Assembly: GCA_018819515.1 (NCBI GenBank) | Contig: JAHJPX010000006.1 | Location: forward strand, 248,001-312,000 | Length of the DNA stretch: 64,000 bases | Source: Gammaproteobacteria bacterium | GTDB taxonomy: Bacteria > Pseudomonadota > Gammaproteobacteria > Burkholderiales > Rhodocyclaceae | Direction: 5' to 3' | Part shown: positions 8,769 through 18,027 of the stretch, piece after piece | Layout of the letters: the number at the start of each line of letters is the position of its first letter | Position numbering within the stretch: the first letter of the stretch is position 1 | The notes under the pieces: model-generated | The model's input: only the letters and a program-made list of their open reading frames with translations | What the model was told of the DNA's origin: nothing | Databases searched by the model: none | Made by a program: the position numbers and the translations under genes

Positions 8769-9577
8769 TGTCGCGCATCCAGGCAGTGTTTGAACGGCTC
8801 AAGGCGCAGGGACGCAAGGCGCTCATCCCCTACATCATGGCGGGCGATCCCGAACCCGGCGCGACGCTGCCGCTGATGCGCGCTTTGGTAGCGGGCGGGG
8901 GCGACATCATCGAACTTGGCGTGCCCTTTTCCGATCCCATGGCCGACGGGCCGGCCATCCAGCGTGCCGGCGAGCGTGCCCTGGCCTACGGAACGGGATT
9001 GCGTACGGTACTCGCCATGGTCGGCGAATTCCGCAAGCAGGACGCCACAACTCCGATCGTGCTGATGGGCTACGCCAACCCGATCGAGGCTTACGGCATC
9101 GTCGATTTTGCCGTCGACGCATCCGCTGCCGGCGTCGACGGTGTACTGGTGGTCGACTATCCACCCGAAGAATGCGTGGAGTTCGCAGAAGCGCTCAAGC
9201 GGCAAGGCATCGATCCGATTTTCTTGCTGGCGCCGACGTCGACGGAGCGTCGTTTCGGCGAAGTGGCCCTGGCGGGTAGTGGCTACATTTACTATGTTTC
9301 CTTGAAAGGCGTTACGGGGTCGGGCAATCTCGATCTCAACGAAGTGGCGCGCCGGATTCCGACGATCCGCGAGAAGGTCGGCATGCCGGTCGGTGTTGGC
9401 TTCGGCATCCGCGACGGTGCCAGCGCGGCACGCATTGCCGCTGTGGCCGATGCGGTTGTGATCGGCAGCCGCATCATCGAGGAGATCGAGCAGTCACCTT
9501 CCGGCGAAGCGTCGCAGCGGGTAACGGAACTGCTCGGCGGCATCCGCAAGGCCATGGACGAAGGAGTCAAGGTATGA
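8768..9577 (+). CDS. trpA: Tryptophan synthase alpha chain
   Basis: Cleaves indole-3-glycerol phosphate to indole, which passes to TrpB. The 269 residues form a TIM barrel of normal length. The catalytic glutamate is in 'IIELGVPFSDPMADGP' and the catalytic aspartate in 'GVLVVDYPPEE'; 'YYVSLKGVTGS' and 'VGVGFGIRDG' are the other family blocks. Start and stop codons overlap those of trpB and accD. Confidence 0.97.
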   Translation: MSRIQAVFERLKAQGRKALIPYIMAGDPEPGATLPLMRALVAGGGDIIELGVPFSDPMADGPAIQRAGERALAYGTGLRTVLAMVGEFRKQDATTPIVLMGYANPIEAYGIVDFAVDASAAGVDGVLVVDYPPEECVEFAEALKRQGIDPIFLLAPTSTERRFGEVALAGSGYIYYVSLKGVTGSGNLDLNEVARRIPTIREKVGMPVGVGFGIRDGASAARIAAVADAVVIGSRIIEEIEQSPSGEASQRVTELLGGIRKAMDEGVKV

Positions 9578-10437
9578 GCTGGTTGCAGAAACTGTTGCCG
9601 CCCAAGATCAAGCGCAGCGAAGGCGTGCGCAAGACGGTGCCGGAAGGACTGTGGACCAAGTGTCCGGCGTGCGAGGCAGTGCTCTATAGCACCGACCTGG
9701 AGAACAACCAGAGCGTCTGTCCGAAATGCAGTTACCACAGCCGGCTGCGGGCGCGAGCACGACTCGACCAGTTGCTCGATCCGGAGGGCCGGTTCGAGAT
9801 CGGCGCCGAAGTGGCGCCGACCGATCCGCTCAAGTTCAAGGACAGCCGCCGCTATCCCGAGCGACTGACTACCAGCTACGAAGAAACCGGCGAGCCCGAT
9901 GCCCTGGTGGTAATGCAAGGCGCCATCAAGCACGTGCCGGTGGTCCTGGCCTGCTTCGAATTCGAGTTCATGGGTGGCTCGATGGGCTCGGTGGTGGGCG
10001 AGAAATTCGTCCGTGGCGTGCGCGCAGCGGTGGAGGCGCAGACGCCGTTCGTCTGTGTTACCGCCAGCGGCGGCGCCAGAATGCAGGAAGGGCTGTTCTC
10101 GTTGATGCAGATGGCCAAGACCACGGCAGCGGTGACGCAGCTTGCGGTCCATAAACTGCCGTTCATTACAGTGCTGACCGATCCGACCATGGGCGGCGTC
10201 TCGGCCAGCTTCGCCTTCGTCGGCGACGTCGTTATCGCCGAACCCGGCGCGTTGATCGGTTTCGCCGGGCCGCGCGTGATCGAGCAGACCGTGCGGGAGA
10301 AATTGCCCGAAGGTTTCCAGCGCGCTGAATTCCTGCTCGAAAAGGGCGCCATCGACATGATCGTCGATCGCCGCCAACTGCGCGACAAGTTGGCATCGGT
10401 GATGACGCTGTTGCAACGGGCGCCTGCCGCGGCCTGA
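9574..10437 (+). CDS. accD: Acetyl-CoA carboxylase carboxyltransferase subunit beta
   Basis: One half of the carboxyltransferase that makes malonyl-CoA for fatty acid synthesis; its partner AccA is not in the window. It has 287 residues. The N-terminal zinc ribbon shows two cysteine pairs, 'CPACEA' and 'CPKC', about residues 30-52. The crotonase-like fold follows, with 'GSMGSVVGEKFVRG', 'TASGGARMQEG' and 'GPRVIEQTVREKLPEGFQ'. The overlaps with trpA (ATGA) and folC (TGATGA) are the conserved trpA-accD-folC junctions. Confidence 0.97.
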   Translation: MSWLQKLLPPKIKRSEGVRKTVPEGLWTKCPACEAVLYSTDLENNQSVCPKCSYHSRLRARARLDQLLDPEGRFEIGAEVAPTDPLKFKDSRRYPERLTTSYEETGEPDALVVMQGAIKHVPVVLACFEFEFMGGSMGSVVGEKFVRGVRAAVEAQTPFVCVTASGGARMQEGLFSLMQMAKTTAAVTQLAVHKLPFITVLTDPTMGGVSASFAFVGDVVIAEPGALIGFAGPRVIEQTVREKLPEGFQRAEFLLEKGAIDMIVDRRQLRDKLASVMTLLQRAPAAA

Positions 10438-11720
10438 TGACCCTGGACGAGTGGCTGGCGTTCATCGAACGCCAGCATGCGCAGCCGATCGCCCTCGGGC
10501 TCGACCGCGTTCGCCGCGTTGCCCAGGCGCTGGGCCAGCGCCAGACCTGTCCGCTGATCCTGGTCGGCGGCACCAACGGCAAGGGTTCCGTCTGTGCCCT
10601 GCTCGAACGCATTCTCCTGTCGGCCGGGTATCGTGTCGGCCTCTACACCTCGCCGCACCTGCTTCGCTACAACGAGCGTGTCCGCATCGACGGCCGCGCG
10701 GTCGGCGACGAAACGCTGTGTGCGGCGTTTGAGCGCGTCGAGGCGGCGCGGCAGTCGGGAAAAGTCAGCCGTGGCGATACGCCACTGACCTACTTCGAGT
10801 TCGGCACCCTGGCCGCGTGGGAGGTATTCGCCACCCATTCGCTCGACGCGACCATTCTCGAAGTCGGTCTCGGCGGCCGGCTCGACGCCACCAACCTCTA
10901 CGATGCCGACCTCGCCATCGTCACCGGCGTCGATCTCGATCACATGGACTATCTGGGCCCGACGCGCGAGGAAATCGGCTTCGAGAAGGCCGGCATCTTC
11001 CGCGCGGGGCGGCCGGCGATCTGTGGCGACGTTGATCCGCCGCGCCGGCTGATCGATCACGCGGCGGCGATCGGCGCCGAACTGCAAGTGCTCGGCCGCG
11101 ACTTTGGCGTCGGGCGGCAGGAAGGGCAGTGGCAGTTCCGCGGCAGGCGCGGCAATCGCAGTGGTCTGGCGTTTCCCGCGCTGCGCGGTGATCGACAGAT
11201 CGAGAATGCCGCCGTTGCCCTCGCCGCGCTCGACGAATTGCACGACTGCCTGCCCGTCGCGATGCAGGACATCCGGCGCGGCCTGGCCGAAGTCGAACTG
11301 GCGGGGCGGTTTCAAGTGCTGCCGGGCCGTCCGACGGTGGTCCTCGATGTGGCGCACAACCCGCAGGCGGCGCGTGTGCTGGCCGACAACCTCGGTGGCA
11401 TGGCGTTCCATCCGCGCACCTGGGCGGTGTTCGGCATCATGCGCGACAAGGACATCGCCGGGGTGGTCGCGGCGCTGCGCCATCGCGTCGACTACTGGCT
11501 GCCGGCAACGCTCGAAGGACCGCGCGCAGCGACGGCCGAAGAACTGGCCGCGATCCTCGCCGACGCTGGGGTGTCAGAGCCGCTCCCGACCTTCGCTTCG
11601 GCGTCGTCGGCGTTTGCCTACGCACAGGAGCACGCGGACGAAAATGATAGAATTCTTGCCTTAGGATCCTTCCTTACGGTGGCCGACGTACTGCGCGTCC
11701 TGGGACGATCGGCAGCCTGA
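10437..11720 (+). CDS. folC: Bifunctional folylpolyglutamate/dihydrofolate synthase
   Basis: Adds L-glutamate to dihydropteroate and to folates. It has 427 residues, the normal length. The ATP-binding loop is 'VGGTNGKGSVCALLE' near the N terminus; 'YTSPHLLRYNERVRIDG', 'TYFEFGTLAAWEVF' and 'LEVGLGGRLDATNL' are diagnostic, and 'DVAHNPQAARVLADNL' opens the C-terminal domain. Just ahead of 'TYFEF', residues 107-116 ('SGKVSRGDTP') are encoded by a copy of the dispersed 26-bp repeat, which appears to lengthen a loop. folP, an earlier folate enzyme, lies at 61.0 kb. Confidence 0.96.
   Translation: MTLDEWLAFIERQHAQPIALGLDRVRRVAQALGQRQTCPLILVGGTNGKGSVCALLERILLSAGYRVGLYTSPHLLRYNERVRIDGRAVGDETLCAAFERVEAARQSGKVSRGDTPLTYFEFGTLAAWEVFATHSLDATILEVGLGGRLDATNLYDADLAIVTGVDLDHMDYLGPTREEIGFEKAGIFRAGRPAICGDVDPPRRLIDHAAAIGAELQVLGRDFGVGRQEGQWQFRGRRGNRSGLAFPALRGDRQIENAAVALAALDELHDCLPVAMQDIRRGLAEVELAGRFQVLPGRPTVVLDVAHNPQAARVLADNLGGMAFHPRTWAVFGIMRDKDIAGVVAALRHRVDYWLPATLEGPRAATAEELAAILADAGVSEPLPTFASASSAFAYAQEHADENDRILALGSFLTVADVLRVLGRSAA
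10758..10783 (-). repeat. Dispersed 26-bp core repeat, copy 1 (in folC)
   Basis: The + strand reads GGAAAAGTCAGCC then GTGGCGATACGCC, identical to the consensus. It is translated in the phase AAA-GTC-AGC as part of FolC (residues 107-116 region). Confidence 0.85.
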
Positions 11721-11726
11721 ACGAAA

Positions 11727-12410
11727 ATGGCGAAATTCGACATGGAAGCAAATCTCGACGGCCAGTTGGAGCTGAAGAAACGTGCGCGCAGGCGCTTGGT
11801 CGGCGCGGCGGCGTTGGCACTCCTGGCGGCCATTGTCCTGCCGATAGTGATGGACCACGAGCCGCGTCAGCCGGCGCAGGACGTTCAGGTGCGCATCCCC
11901 AGTTCGGACGAAGGTCTCGCCACCCGCATTCTGCCCGCCCCAGTGCCGACGCCATTGCCGCCGCCGCCCGGTACGGCTGCGGAGATCAAGGCCGAGACCG
12001 CACCGGCGACAACGATTTCGCCGCCGGAGAAACCGGCCGAAAAGCCGGCCACGAAGCCGGACGTCAAACCCGTGGCCAAGCCGGCCGAGAAGGCCACGCC
12101 GAAGGTTGTGGAGAAGCCCGCCAACAAGGCCGAGGAAGCGCGTGCCCTCGCGGCGCTGGCCGGTGCCGATGTCGGCGGCTCGTGGTTGGTGCTGATCGGT
12201 GCCTATGGCGATGCGGCGAACGTAAAACGGCTGACGACCAAGCTCAAGGAGATAGGCGTGCCCGTGTTTACCGAGAGCTTCACGTCGCCGCAAGGGCCGC
12301 GCACGCGCGTCCGGGCCGGACCGTTCAAGACGCGCGAGGATGCCGAGCAGGCGCTGGCGAAGATGAAGAAGATCGGCGTGGACGGGCCGATCAAGCAGTC
12401 CGGCAAGTGA
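11727..12410 (+). CDS. SPOR-domain membrane protein, DedD-like
   Basis: 227 residues: a short cytoplasmic N terminus rich in Arg/Lys, one membrane helix ('VGAAALALLAAIVLPIVM', about residues 26-43), a Pro/Ala/Lys-rich periplasmic linker, and a C-terminal SPOR domain (about 150-224, 'SWLVLIGAYGDAANVKRLTT' to 'RVRAGPFKTREDAEQALAKM'). SPOR domains bind denuded septal peptidoglycan, so a role at the division site is likely. The layout and the folC-SPOR-cvpA-purF neighbourhood match dedD of proteobacteria. The start has no strong ribosome-binding site and lies six bases after folC. Confidence 0.88.
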   Translation: MAKFDMEANLDGQLELKKRARRRLVGAAALALLAAIVLPIVMDHEPRQPAQDVQVRIPSSDEGLATRILPAPVPTPLPPPPGTAAEIKAETAPATTISPPEKPAEKPATKPDVKPVAKPAEKATPKVVEKPANKAEEARALAALAGADVGGSWLVLIGAYGDAANVKRLTTKLKEIGVPVFTESFTSPQGPRTRVRAGPFKTREDAEQALAKMKKIGVDGPIKQSGK

Positions 12411-12910
12411 CGATATTCGACTACGCGGTACTCGCGATCATCGCCCTTTCCTGCGTGCTGGGCTTGTGGCGCGGCGTCATTTCGGAATTGCTTGCGCTGG
12501 CTGCATGGGTCGCCGCCTTCGTGGCGGCGCGCGCCTGGGCGCCAGCCGCCGGAGCCATTTTCGAAGGAGTGGTGACCGAACCGACCTTGCGCTACGCTGC
12601 CGGTTTCGCGGCTGTCGTGATTGGCGTATTGGTGGTGTTTGCGCTCGGTCGACTAGTGATATCTTTGCTGGTGAAGGCGGTGGGCCTGGGGCTGCTGGAT
12701 CGAGTATTGGGCGCCGGTTTTGGGGTTTTGCGCGGAATCCTCGTCGTGATGGTCGGCGTGTTGCTGGCCGGCATGACGGCGTTGCCGAAAAGTCAGTGGT
12801 GGCGGGACGCCTGGTTGGCCCCGCCGTTGGAAATGGCGGCGATCGCGGCCAAGCCTTGGTTGCCCGCCGAGGTCGCCAAGCGGATTGAATACCGGGCAGG
12901 AAACGGGTAA
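12407..12910 (+). CDS. cvpA: CvpA family membrane protein
   Basis: Four-helix inner-membrane protein named for colicin V production in E. coli and conserved ahead of purF. I chose the GTG at 12407, overlapping the previous stop as GTGA, because the protein then starts 'MTIFDYAVLAIIALSCVLG', as in the family; it has 167 residues. 'LWRGVISELLALAAWVAAF' and 'RVLGAGFGVLRGILVVM' are characteristic. After the last helix, residues around 'LPKSQWWRDAW' are encoded by a copy of the dispersed repeat. Confidence 0.93.
   Translation: MTIFDYAVLAIIALSCVLGLWRGVISELLALAAWVAAFVAARAWAPAAGAIFEGVVTEPTLRYAAGFAAVVIGVLVVFALGRLVISLLVKAVGLGLLDRVLGAGFGVLRGILVVMVGVLLAGMTALPKSQWWRDAWLAPPLEMAAIAAKPWLPAEVAKRIEYRAGNG
12786..12811 (-). 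repeat. Dispersed 26-bp core repeat, copy 2 (in cvpA)
   Basis: The + strand reads CGAAAAGTCAGTG then GTGGCGGGACGCC, 22 of 26 consensus bases. The codon phase is AAA-AGT-CAG, different from the copies in folC and bioH. Confidence 0.7.
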
Positions 12911-12917
12911 ACGGAAC

Positions 12918-14444
12918 ATGTGCGGCATTCTGGGTGTGGTTTCGACCACGGCAGTGAATCAACTCCTCTACGACGGCTTGCAGGTGTTGCAGCACCGTGG
13001 CCAGGATGCGGCCGGGATCGCGACCGAAGACGAAGGCCGCTTCCATATGCACAAGGGTTCCGGCATGGTGCGCGACGTGTTCCGTACACGCAACATGCGC
13101 AACCTGACCGGATGCTGGGGCATCGGGCATTGCCGCTATCCGACTGCGGGGTCAGCCTACAATGCTGCCGAGGCGCAGCCGTTCTACGTCAACTCGCCAT
13201 TCGGCCTGATGCTGGCGCACAACGGCAACCTGATCAACGCCGACCAGTTGAAGCACGACATGTTCCTGCAGGATCTGCGGCACATCAACACCAACTCCGA
13301 CTCGGAGGTGCTGCTCAACGTACTGGCGCACGAACTGCAGGAGGCTTCGACGAAATATCAGGTCGACGCCGAGACCATCTTCAAGGCCGTCGCGGGCGTG
13401 CAGCGCCGGGTCAAGGGTGCCTACGCCGTGGTGGCCATGATCGCTGGCTATGGCCTGCTGGCCTTCCGCGATCCCTATGGCATCCGGCCGCTGGTGATCG
13501 GCAAGAACGAAACGAGCGAAGGTACGGAATATCTCGTGGCGTCCGAGAGCGTCGCCATCGACACGCTCGGCTTCAAGTTCCTGCGTGACGTCGAGCCCGG
13601 CGAAGCCGTGCTGATCAATCGCCAGGGCCGTTTTCTTTCGCGCCAATGCGCCGAGCGCACCATGCTGGCGCCGTGCATGTTCGAATATGTCTATCTGGCG
13701 CGCCCCGATTCGCTGATGGATGGCGTTTCCGTCTACGAGACGCGGGTGAAGATGGGCGAGTTCCTCGCCGACAAGATACGCCACACCATGCCGCACCTGG
13801 CGATCGACCTGGTGATCCCCATCCCGGACTCCAGCCGTCCATCGGCGATGGAGTTGGCGACGCGCCTCGGCCTTCCCTACCGCGAGGGCTTCGTCAAGAA
13901 CCGCTATATCGGTCGTACCTTCATCATGCCCGGCCAGTCCGTGCGCAAGAAGTCGGTACGCCAGAAGCTCAACGCCATCGCCCAGGAATTCCGTGGCAAG
14001 AACGTGCTGCTCGTCGACGATTCCATCGTCCGCGGCACCACCAGTCAGGAGATCATCCTGATGGCGCGCGAGGCTGGCGCCAAGAAGGTCTACTTTGCCT
14101 CGGCCAGCCCGCCAGTGCGTTTTCCCAATGTCTACGGCATCGACATGCCGACGCGCGCGGAACTGATTGCCGCGTTCCGCGACGACGACGAGATCTGCCG
14201 CGAGATTGGCGCCGACGCGCTGATCTATCAGGATCTCGATGCGTTGTGTGCTGCGGTGCGCGCCATCAATCCCGCCATCGCCCATTTCGACACCTCCTGT
14301 TTCGACGGCAAGTACATCACGGGCGACGTATCGCCAGAGTATCTGGCCAGTGTCGAGGATGCTCGTGACCGCAACTCCAGGGCCGGCATCGACGATGGTG
14401 ATAGCGGCCAGCTCGACCTGAACCTCATTCCTGCCAATGACTGA
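12918..14444 (+). CDS. purF: Amidophosphoribosyltransferase
   Basis: First committed step of purine synthesis: PRPP plus glutamine to 5-phosphoribosylamine. I start it at the ATG at 12918 because the next residue is the N-terminal nucleophile cysteine ('MCGILGVV') that must be exposed by removing Met. It has 508 residues. The N-terminal Ntn-glutaminase domain has 'LQHRGQDAAGI' and 'GHCRYPTAGS'; the C-terminal PRTase domain has the PRPP motif 'VLLVDDSIVRGTTSQEII'. It sits eight bases after cvpA and overlaps metZ. Confidence 0.97.
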   Translation: MCGILGVVSTTAVNQLLYDGLQVLQHRGQDAAGIATEDEGRFHMHKGSGMVRDVFRTRNMRNLTGCWGIGHCRYPTAGSAYNAAEAQPFYVNSPFGLMLAHNGNLINADQLKHDMFLQDLRHINTNSDSEVLLNVLAHELQEASTKYQVDAETIFKAVAGVQRRVKGAYAVVAMIAGYGLLAFRDPYGIRPLVIGKNETSEGTEYLVASESVAIDTLGFKFLRDVEPGEAVLINRQGRFLSRQCAERTMLAPCMFEYVYLARPDSLMDGVSVYETRVKMGEFLADKIRHTMPHLAIDLVIPIPDSSRPSAMELATRLGLPYREGFVKNRYIGRTFIMPGQSVRKKSVRQKLNAIAQEFRGKNVLLVDDSIVRGTTSQEIILMAREAGAKKVYFASASPPVRFPNVYGIDMPTRAELIAAFRDDDEICREIGADALIYQDLDALCAAVRAINPAIAHFDTSCFDGKYITGDVSPEYLASVEDARDRNSRAGIDDGDSGQLDLNLIPAND

Positions 14445-15612
14445 CAAGTACCGCCCGGAAACCCTTGCCGTGCGTACGGGCCAGGAGCGCAGCCAGTTCG
14501 GCGAGCATGCCGAGGCGCTTTACCTCACGTCCAGTTTTGTTTTCGATAGCGCCGCGCAGGCTGCGGCACGCTTTGCCGGCACGGAGGAGGGCATGGTCTA
14601 TGCCCGCTTTTCCAATCCAACCGTGAACGTCATGCAGGAACGCTTGGCCGCCCTCGAAGGTGCGGAAGGCTGCATCGCAACCGCCAGCGGCATGTCGGCC
14701 GTGCTTGCGACCGTGATGGCGCTTTTGAAGGCGGGCGATCACGTCGTTGCATCGCGTAGCCTGTTCGGCGCCACGCAGCAACTGTTCGGGAACATTTTTT
14801 CCCGATTCGGCATCGAGACCACTTTTGTGTCGGGTACGCGGCCCGACAGCTTCGGTGCGGCGATGAAGTCAAACACGAAACTGGTGTTCATCGAGACGCC
14901 CTCCAATCCGCTCACCGAGGTATTCGACATCGCCGCGCTGGCGCAGGTCGCGCGTGGGGGAGGCGCGCTGCTTGCCGTTGACAACTGCTTCTGCACACCC
15001 GCCCTGCAACGGCCGCTCGCGCTAGGCGCCGACATCGTCATTCATTCGGCCACCAAATATCTGGATGGCCAGGGTCGCGTGCTCGGTGGCGCCGTCTGCG
15101 GCGCGAAGACGATTGCCGATGAGGTGTTCAAGTTTCTGCGCACGGCAGGGCCGACATTGTCGCCCTTCAACGCCTGGGTGATCCTGAAGGGCATGGAAAC
15201 GCTGAATATCCGCATGCAGGCGCAGTCTTCCGCTGCACTTGACCTGGCTCGCCGGCTGGAAGCGTATCCGAAGGTCGAGCGGGTGTATTACCCCGGTCTG
15301 CCGTCGCATCCGCAACACGAACTGGCCATGCGACAGCAGCGTAGCGGCGGCGCCATCGTCTCTTTTGAGGTGAAGGGAGGGCGGGCCGAGGCCTGGCGCG
15401 TCGTCGACAATTGCAGACTGCTGTCGATCACCGCCAATCTGGGCGATACGAAGACCACCATCACCCATCCGGCCTCGACCACGCACGGCCGCATCAGCGC
15501 CGAGGCGAGGATGGAATCCGGCATAGGCGAGAACCTGCTGCGCATCGCTGTTGGTCTCGAGGCCGTGGACGACATTGACGCCGATCTGCGGCGAGGGCTC
15601 GAAGGGCGCTGA
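14437..15612 (+). CDS. metZ: O-succinylhomoserine sulfhydrylase
   Basis: PLP enzyme that makes homocysteine directly from O-succinylhomoserine and sulfide. It has 391 residues of the Cys/Met-metabolism family. The PLP lysine is in 'IHSATKYLDGQGRVLGG', with 'TASGMSAVLA', 'SRSLFGATQQL' and 'THPASTTHGR' around the active site. The neighbourhood (directly after purF, eight-base overlap) and the 'RVLGG' signature favour metZ over metB or metC; substrate preference cannot be proved from sequence. Confidence 0.92.
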   Translation: MTDKYRPETLAVRTGQERSQFGEHAEALYLTSSFVFDSAAQAAARFAGTEEGMVYARFSNPTVNVMQERLAALEGAEGCIATASGMSAVLATVMALLKAGDHVVASRSLFGATQQLFGNIFSRFGIETTFVSGTRPDSFGAAMKSNTKLVFIETPSNPLTEVFDIAALAQVARGGGALLAVDNCFCTPALQRPLALGADIVIHSATKYLDGQGRVLGGAVCGAKTIADEVFKFLRTAGPTLSPFNAWVILKGMETLNIRMQAQSSAALDLARRLEAYPKVERVYYPGLPSHPQHELAMRQQRSGGAIVSFEVKGGRAEAWRVVDNCRLLSITANLGDTKTTITHPASTTHGRISAEARMESGIGENLLRIAVGLEAVDDIDADLRRGLEGR

Positions 15613-15614
15613 AC

Positions 15615-16814
15615 ATGACGAGCCGCGTCAGCCCTCCGCGGGAGCAGACGACGCGGGACGAGCAGGAGACGACAGCGCACGCCGGGCAAGGTCGTCGTAC
15701 CAGCGACCGCCGCTCAGGGCGCGAACGGCGCTTCAGCATGACGGGCCACGGCACCGAGCGCCTGTATTCCTGGGAGGATCAGCGCTCCCAGTACTGGACG
15801 CGCCTGTTGTTCTGCGGTTTGGCGATTGCCTATTTCAACTTCGGCGGCGAGGCCCAGGTACGTCCCTGGACCAGTCTCAACATCGTCACGTTGGGTTTTT
15901 CGCTATACGGGTTGGAGATACTGTCCTTCATGTGGCACACGCACCTTGTGCCGCACGCGCCGTGGAGGCAACGGCTGACGATGTGGGTGGACATCGGCAT
16001 GGCATCGTTTGCCGTGCTTGCCGATACAACGGTCAGTTCGCCGGGCTATCTCGTCTACCTGATGATCATTCTCGGCAACGGCATGCGTTACGGCCTGCGC
16101 CCGTTCGGCGAGGCCGTGATCGGTTGTCTGGGTGCCGCGGTGTTGATCGTCGGCCTGCGCATATTCGACTACACGCAGATTCCTGTGAGCGCCATCTTCT
16201 TCCTGGTGTTCTTCACCATCATCGTTCTCTATTCCTATTCCCTGACGGCCAACATCGAGCAGGGCCGCGCCAAGCTCGCCCGGGAACGTGACATCGATCA
16301 CCTGACCGGTCTACTGAACAGGCGCGCCTTGCTGGAGCGCGTTGCCCGGATGGCGCAAGATTCGTCCGGCCGGCGTAGCGAGTTCGTGGTCATGTTTGCC
16401 GACCTCGATGGCTTCAAGGCGGTCAACGACAACTATGGCCACCACGTCGGCGATCGCGTGCTTGCCGCCGTCGCCCGCAGCATTGCCGACACGGTGCGTG
16501 GTGTCGACCTGGTGGCGCGTTATGGCGGCGACGAGTTCATCGTGATCCTTCCGGCGACGACCCGGGACGGAGGCGAACTGGTCGCACAGCGGGTGCGTCA
16601 GGTTATCGACGACTGGGCAAGCGAGAATGACATCGATTTTGGTGTCTCGATCGGATTGGGCCGCTTTCCGGATCACGGCACACACGTCGAACAGGTCATT
16701 GCCGCTGTCGACCAGGCCATGTATCGCAGCAAGCTCACGCAGGGGCGTGGCGGCATTCTCCATGTGGACGGCGCGCCGGGTGGAGACGCGACGGAAGCGG
16801 GTACCGTCGGCTAG
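15615..16814 (+). CDS. Membrane-bound diguanylate cyclase
   Basis: 399 residues. The first 60 are hydrophilic and very basic, followed by about five or six membrane helices (roughly 62-222) without a recognised sensor fold, then a GGDEF domain that starts at 'DHLTGLLNRRALLERV'. The active-site motif is intact as 'RYGGDEF', with a product-inhibition I-site RGVD exactly five residues before it, so the enzyme should be active and feedback-regulated. It probably makes c-di-GMP at the inner membrane. It starts two bases after metZ, so it may ride on that transcript. The ligand or stimulus is unknown. Confidence 0.9.
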   Translation: MTSRVSPPREQTTRDEQETTAHAGQGRRTSDRRSGRERRFSMTGHGTERLYSWEDQRSQYWTRLLFCGLAIAYFNFGGEAQVRPWTSLNIVTLGFSLYGLEILSFMWHTHLVPHAPWRQRLTMWVDIGMASFAVLADTTVSSPGYLVYLMIILGNGMRYGLRPFGEAVIGCLGAAVLIVGLRIFDYTQIPVSAIFFLVFFTIIVLYSYSLTANIEQGRAKLARERDIDHLTGLLNRRALLERVARMAQDSSGRRSEFVVMFADLDGFKAVNDNYGHHVGDRVLAAVARSIADTVRGVDLVARYGGDEFIVILPATTRDGGELVAQRVRQVIDDWASENDIDFGVSIGLGRFPDHGTHVEQVIAAVDQAMYRSKLTQGRGGILHVDGAPGGDATEAGTVG

Positions 16815-16825
16815 CCCTCGGGATC

Positions 16826-17293
16826 ATGGATATCCAAACCTGGGAGCTGGCGAGCTACGTCGTGACGGTGATCGGTCTGCCGCTCGCCATCTTCGTGTTC
16901 TTCTTCGAGCAGCGCAAGGAACGCGACAACGAGGAGGAAGAGGTCTATCAGCTCCTCTCCGACAACTACCAGGATTTTCTCCGGGTCGCGCTCGATAATC
17001 CTGACTTGTCCTTGTTCGCGGAAAGGCCGGCGTCGCGTCTTGACGAGGAGCAGCGCGAGCGCCGGATCATCATTTTCAATATGCTGGTTTCGCTGTTCGA
17101 GCGCGCCTATCTGTTGCTTTACGAGAACGACATGAAACCGCGCCAGGCGCGCCGCTGGCGTTCCTGGGAAGACTACATGAGCGAATGGTGCCAGCGCGCC
17201 GACTTTTGCGCCGCGCTCCCGGAACTTTTGCGCGGTGAAGACCCGGAATTCGCCGCTTACCTGCGAAAGCTTGCCACCGACGGACGCCGCTAG
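16826..17293 (+). CDS. Conserved small membrane-anchored protein of unknown function
   Basis: 155 residues: one N-terminal membrane helix ('VVTVIGLPLAIFVFFFEQRK', about 13-32) followed by an acidic then mixed-charge cytoplasmic part with helical character and an aromatic-rich stretch 'RRWRSWEDYMSEWC'. I do not recognise a family. It lies 11 bases after the diguanylate cyclase and is probably co-transcribed. The stop codon is inside a small palindrome (GACGCC-GCTA-GGCGTC) that may form part of a weak terminator. The 218 bp that follow contain no gene I can support. Confidence 0.65.
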   Translation: MDIQTWELASYVVTVIGLPLAIFVFFFEQRKERDNEEEEVYQLLSDNYQDFLRVALDNPDLSLFAERPASRLDEEQRERRIIIFNMLVSLFERAYLLLYENDMKPRQARRWRSWEDYMSEWCQRADFCAALPELLRGEDPEFAAYLRKLATDGRR

Positions 17294-17511
17294 GCGTCGG
17301 GCAAGACCGATTCGGCCGTCACGCTTTTTCCTTTGCAGCGCATGCGGACACGCTCCGCCATGCCGCGCCCTGCTTGTTTCCGGCAGGAACCAACTCCAAA
17401 GTGACGGGTTTTGGCGACACCTGAATTTCCGGATTGCATATGCAACGATCTGCCCCGCCGGTTTAGGTACCGCATCCGAGTCCCGAGAACGATTCGACAG
17501 GAGACCCCCTC

Positions 17512-18027
17512 ATGAATCTGGAGTACATTCCCAAGAAGACCGACAAAGGTCGTGCCGAAGTGCAGACGCGTGCGTTCCGGGTCGGTCATCGCGAGCGTTC
17601 GGTTCTGATCATGGTCGACGGCAAGACACCGGCCAGGGTGCTGCTTGCCAAGCTCGCGTTCATGAAGAAGGCGGACGCGATTCTCGACGAATTGCGCGTC
17701 GGTGGCTTTATCGATATGGGCAGTCATGAGAGTGCGCCGCCGCCGAATATGCTCGCGACAGAGATTCGAGCGACCCCGCTGACGCAGGACTTGCGGGCAC
17801 GTCGGCAATACGCGCGGAATTTCGTCATCGAGGCGCTCGGCCCCGCTGGTGACGATCTGGCCATGAAGCTGGAAACCTGCGATTCGCGCGAGGCGCTATT
17901 GATGCTGCTGGAAAAATGCCGGGAGGTCATCGAGGCGCGAGCCGGCCGGCAACGGGCACAGGAGTTCTGGAGTGGTTTGGGTCGGGTAGCCATCTCGACC
18001 ATCGCGCCGCATCGCCTGGTGGCGTAG
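17512..18027 (+). CDS. Conserved hypothetical protein
   Basis: 171 residues with no signal peptide or membrane helix, so cytoplasmic. The ATG is preceded by AGGAGACC at good spacing. The N-terminal half has the pattern 'TRAFRVGHRERSVLIMVDGK', which I associate with small uncharacterised proteins of betaproteobacteria that contain an 'R..LLIMVDGK' motif, possibly a winged-helix-like fold. The C-terminal half is helical. No function can be assigned. It ends exactly where the convergent LysE gene ends; the two stop codons abut as TAG|CTA. Confidence 0.7.
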   Translation: MNLEYIPKKTDKGRAEVQTRAFRVGHRERSVLIMVDGKTPARVLLAKLAFMKKADAILDELRVGGFIDMGSHESAPPPNMLATEIRATPLTQDLRARRQYARNFVIEALGPAGDDLAMKLETCDSREALLMLLEKCREVIEARAGRQRAQEFWSGLGRVAISTIAPHRLVA

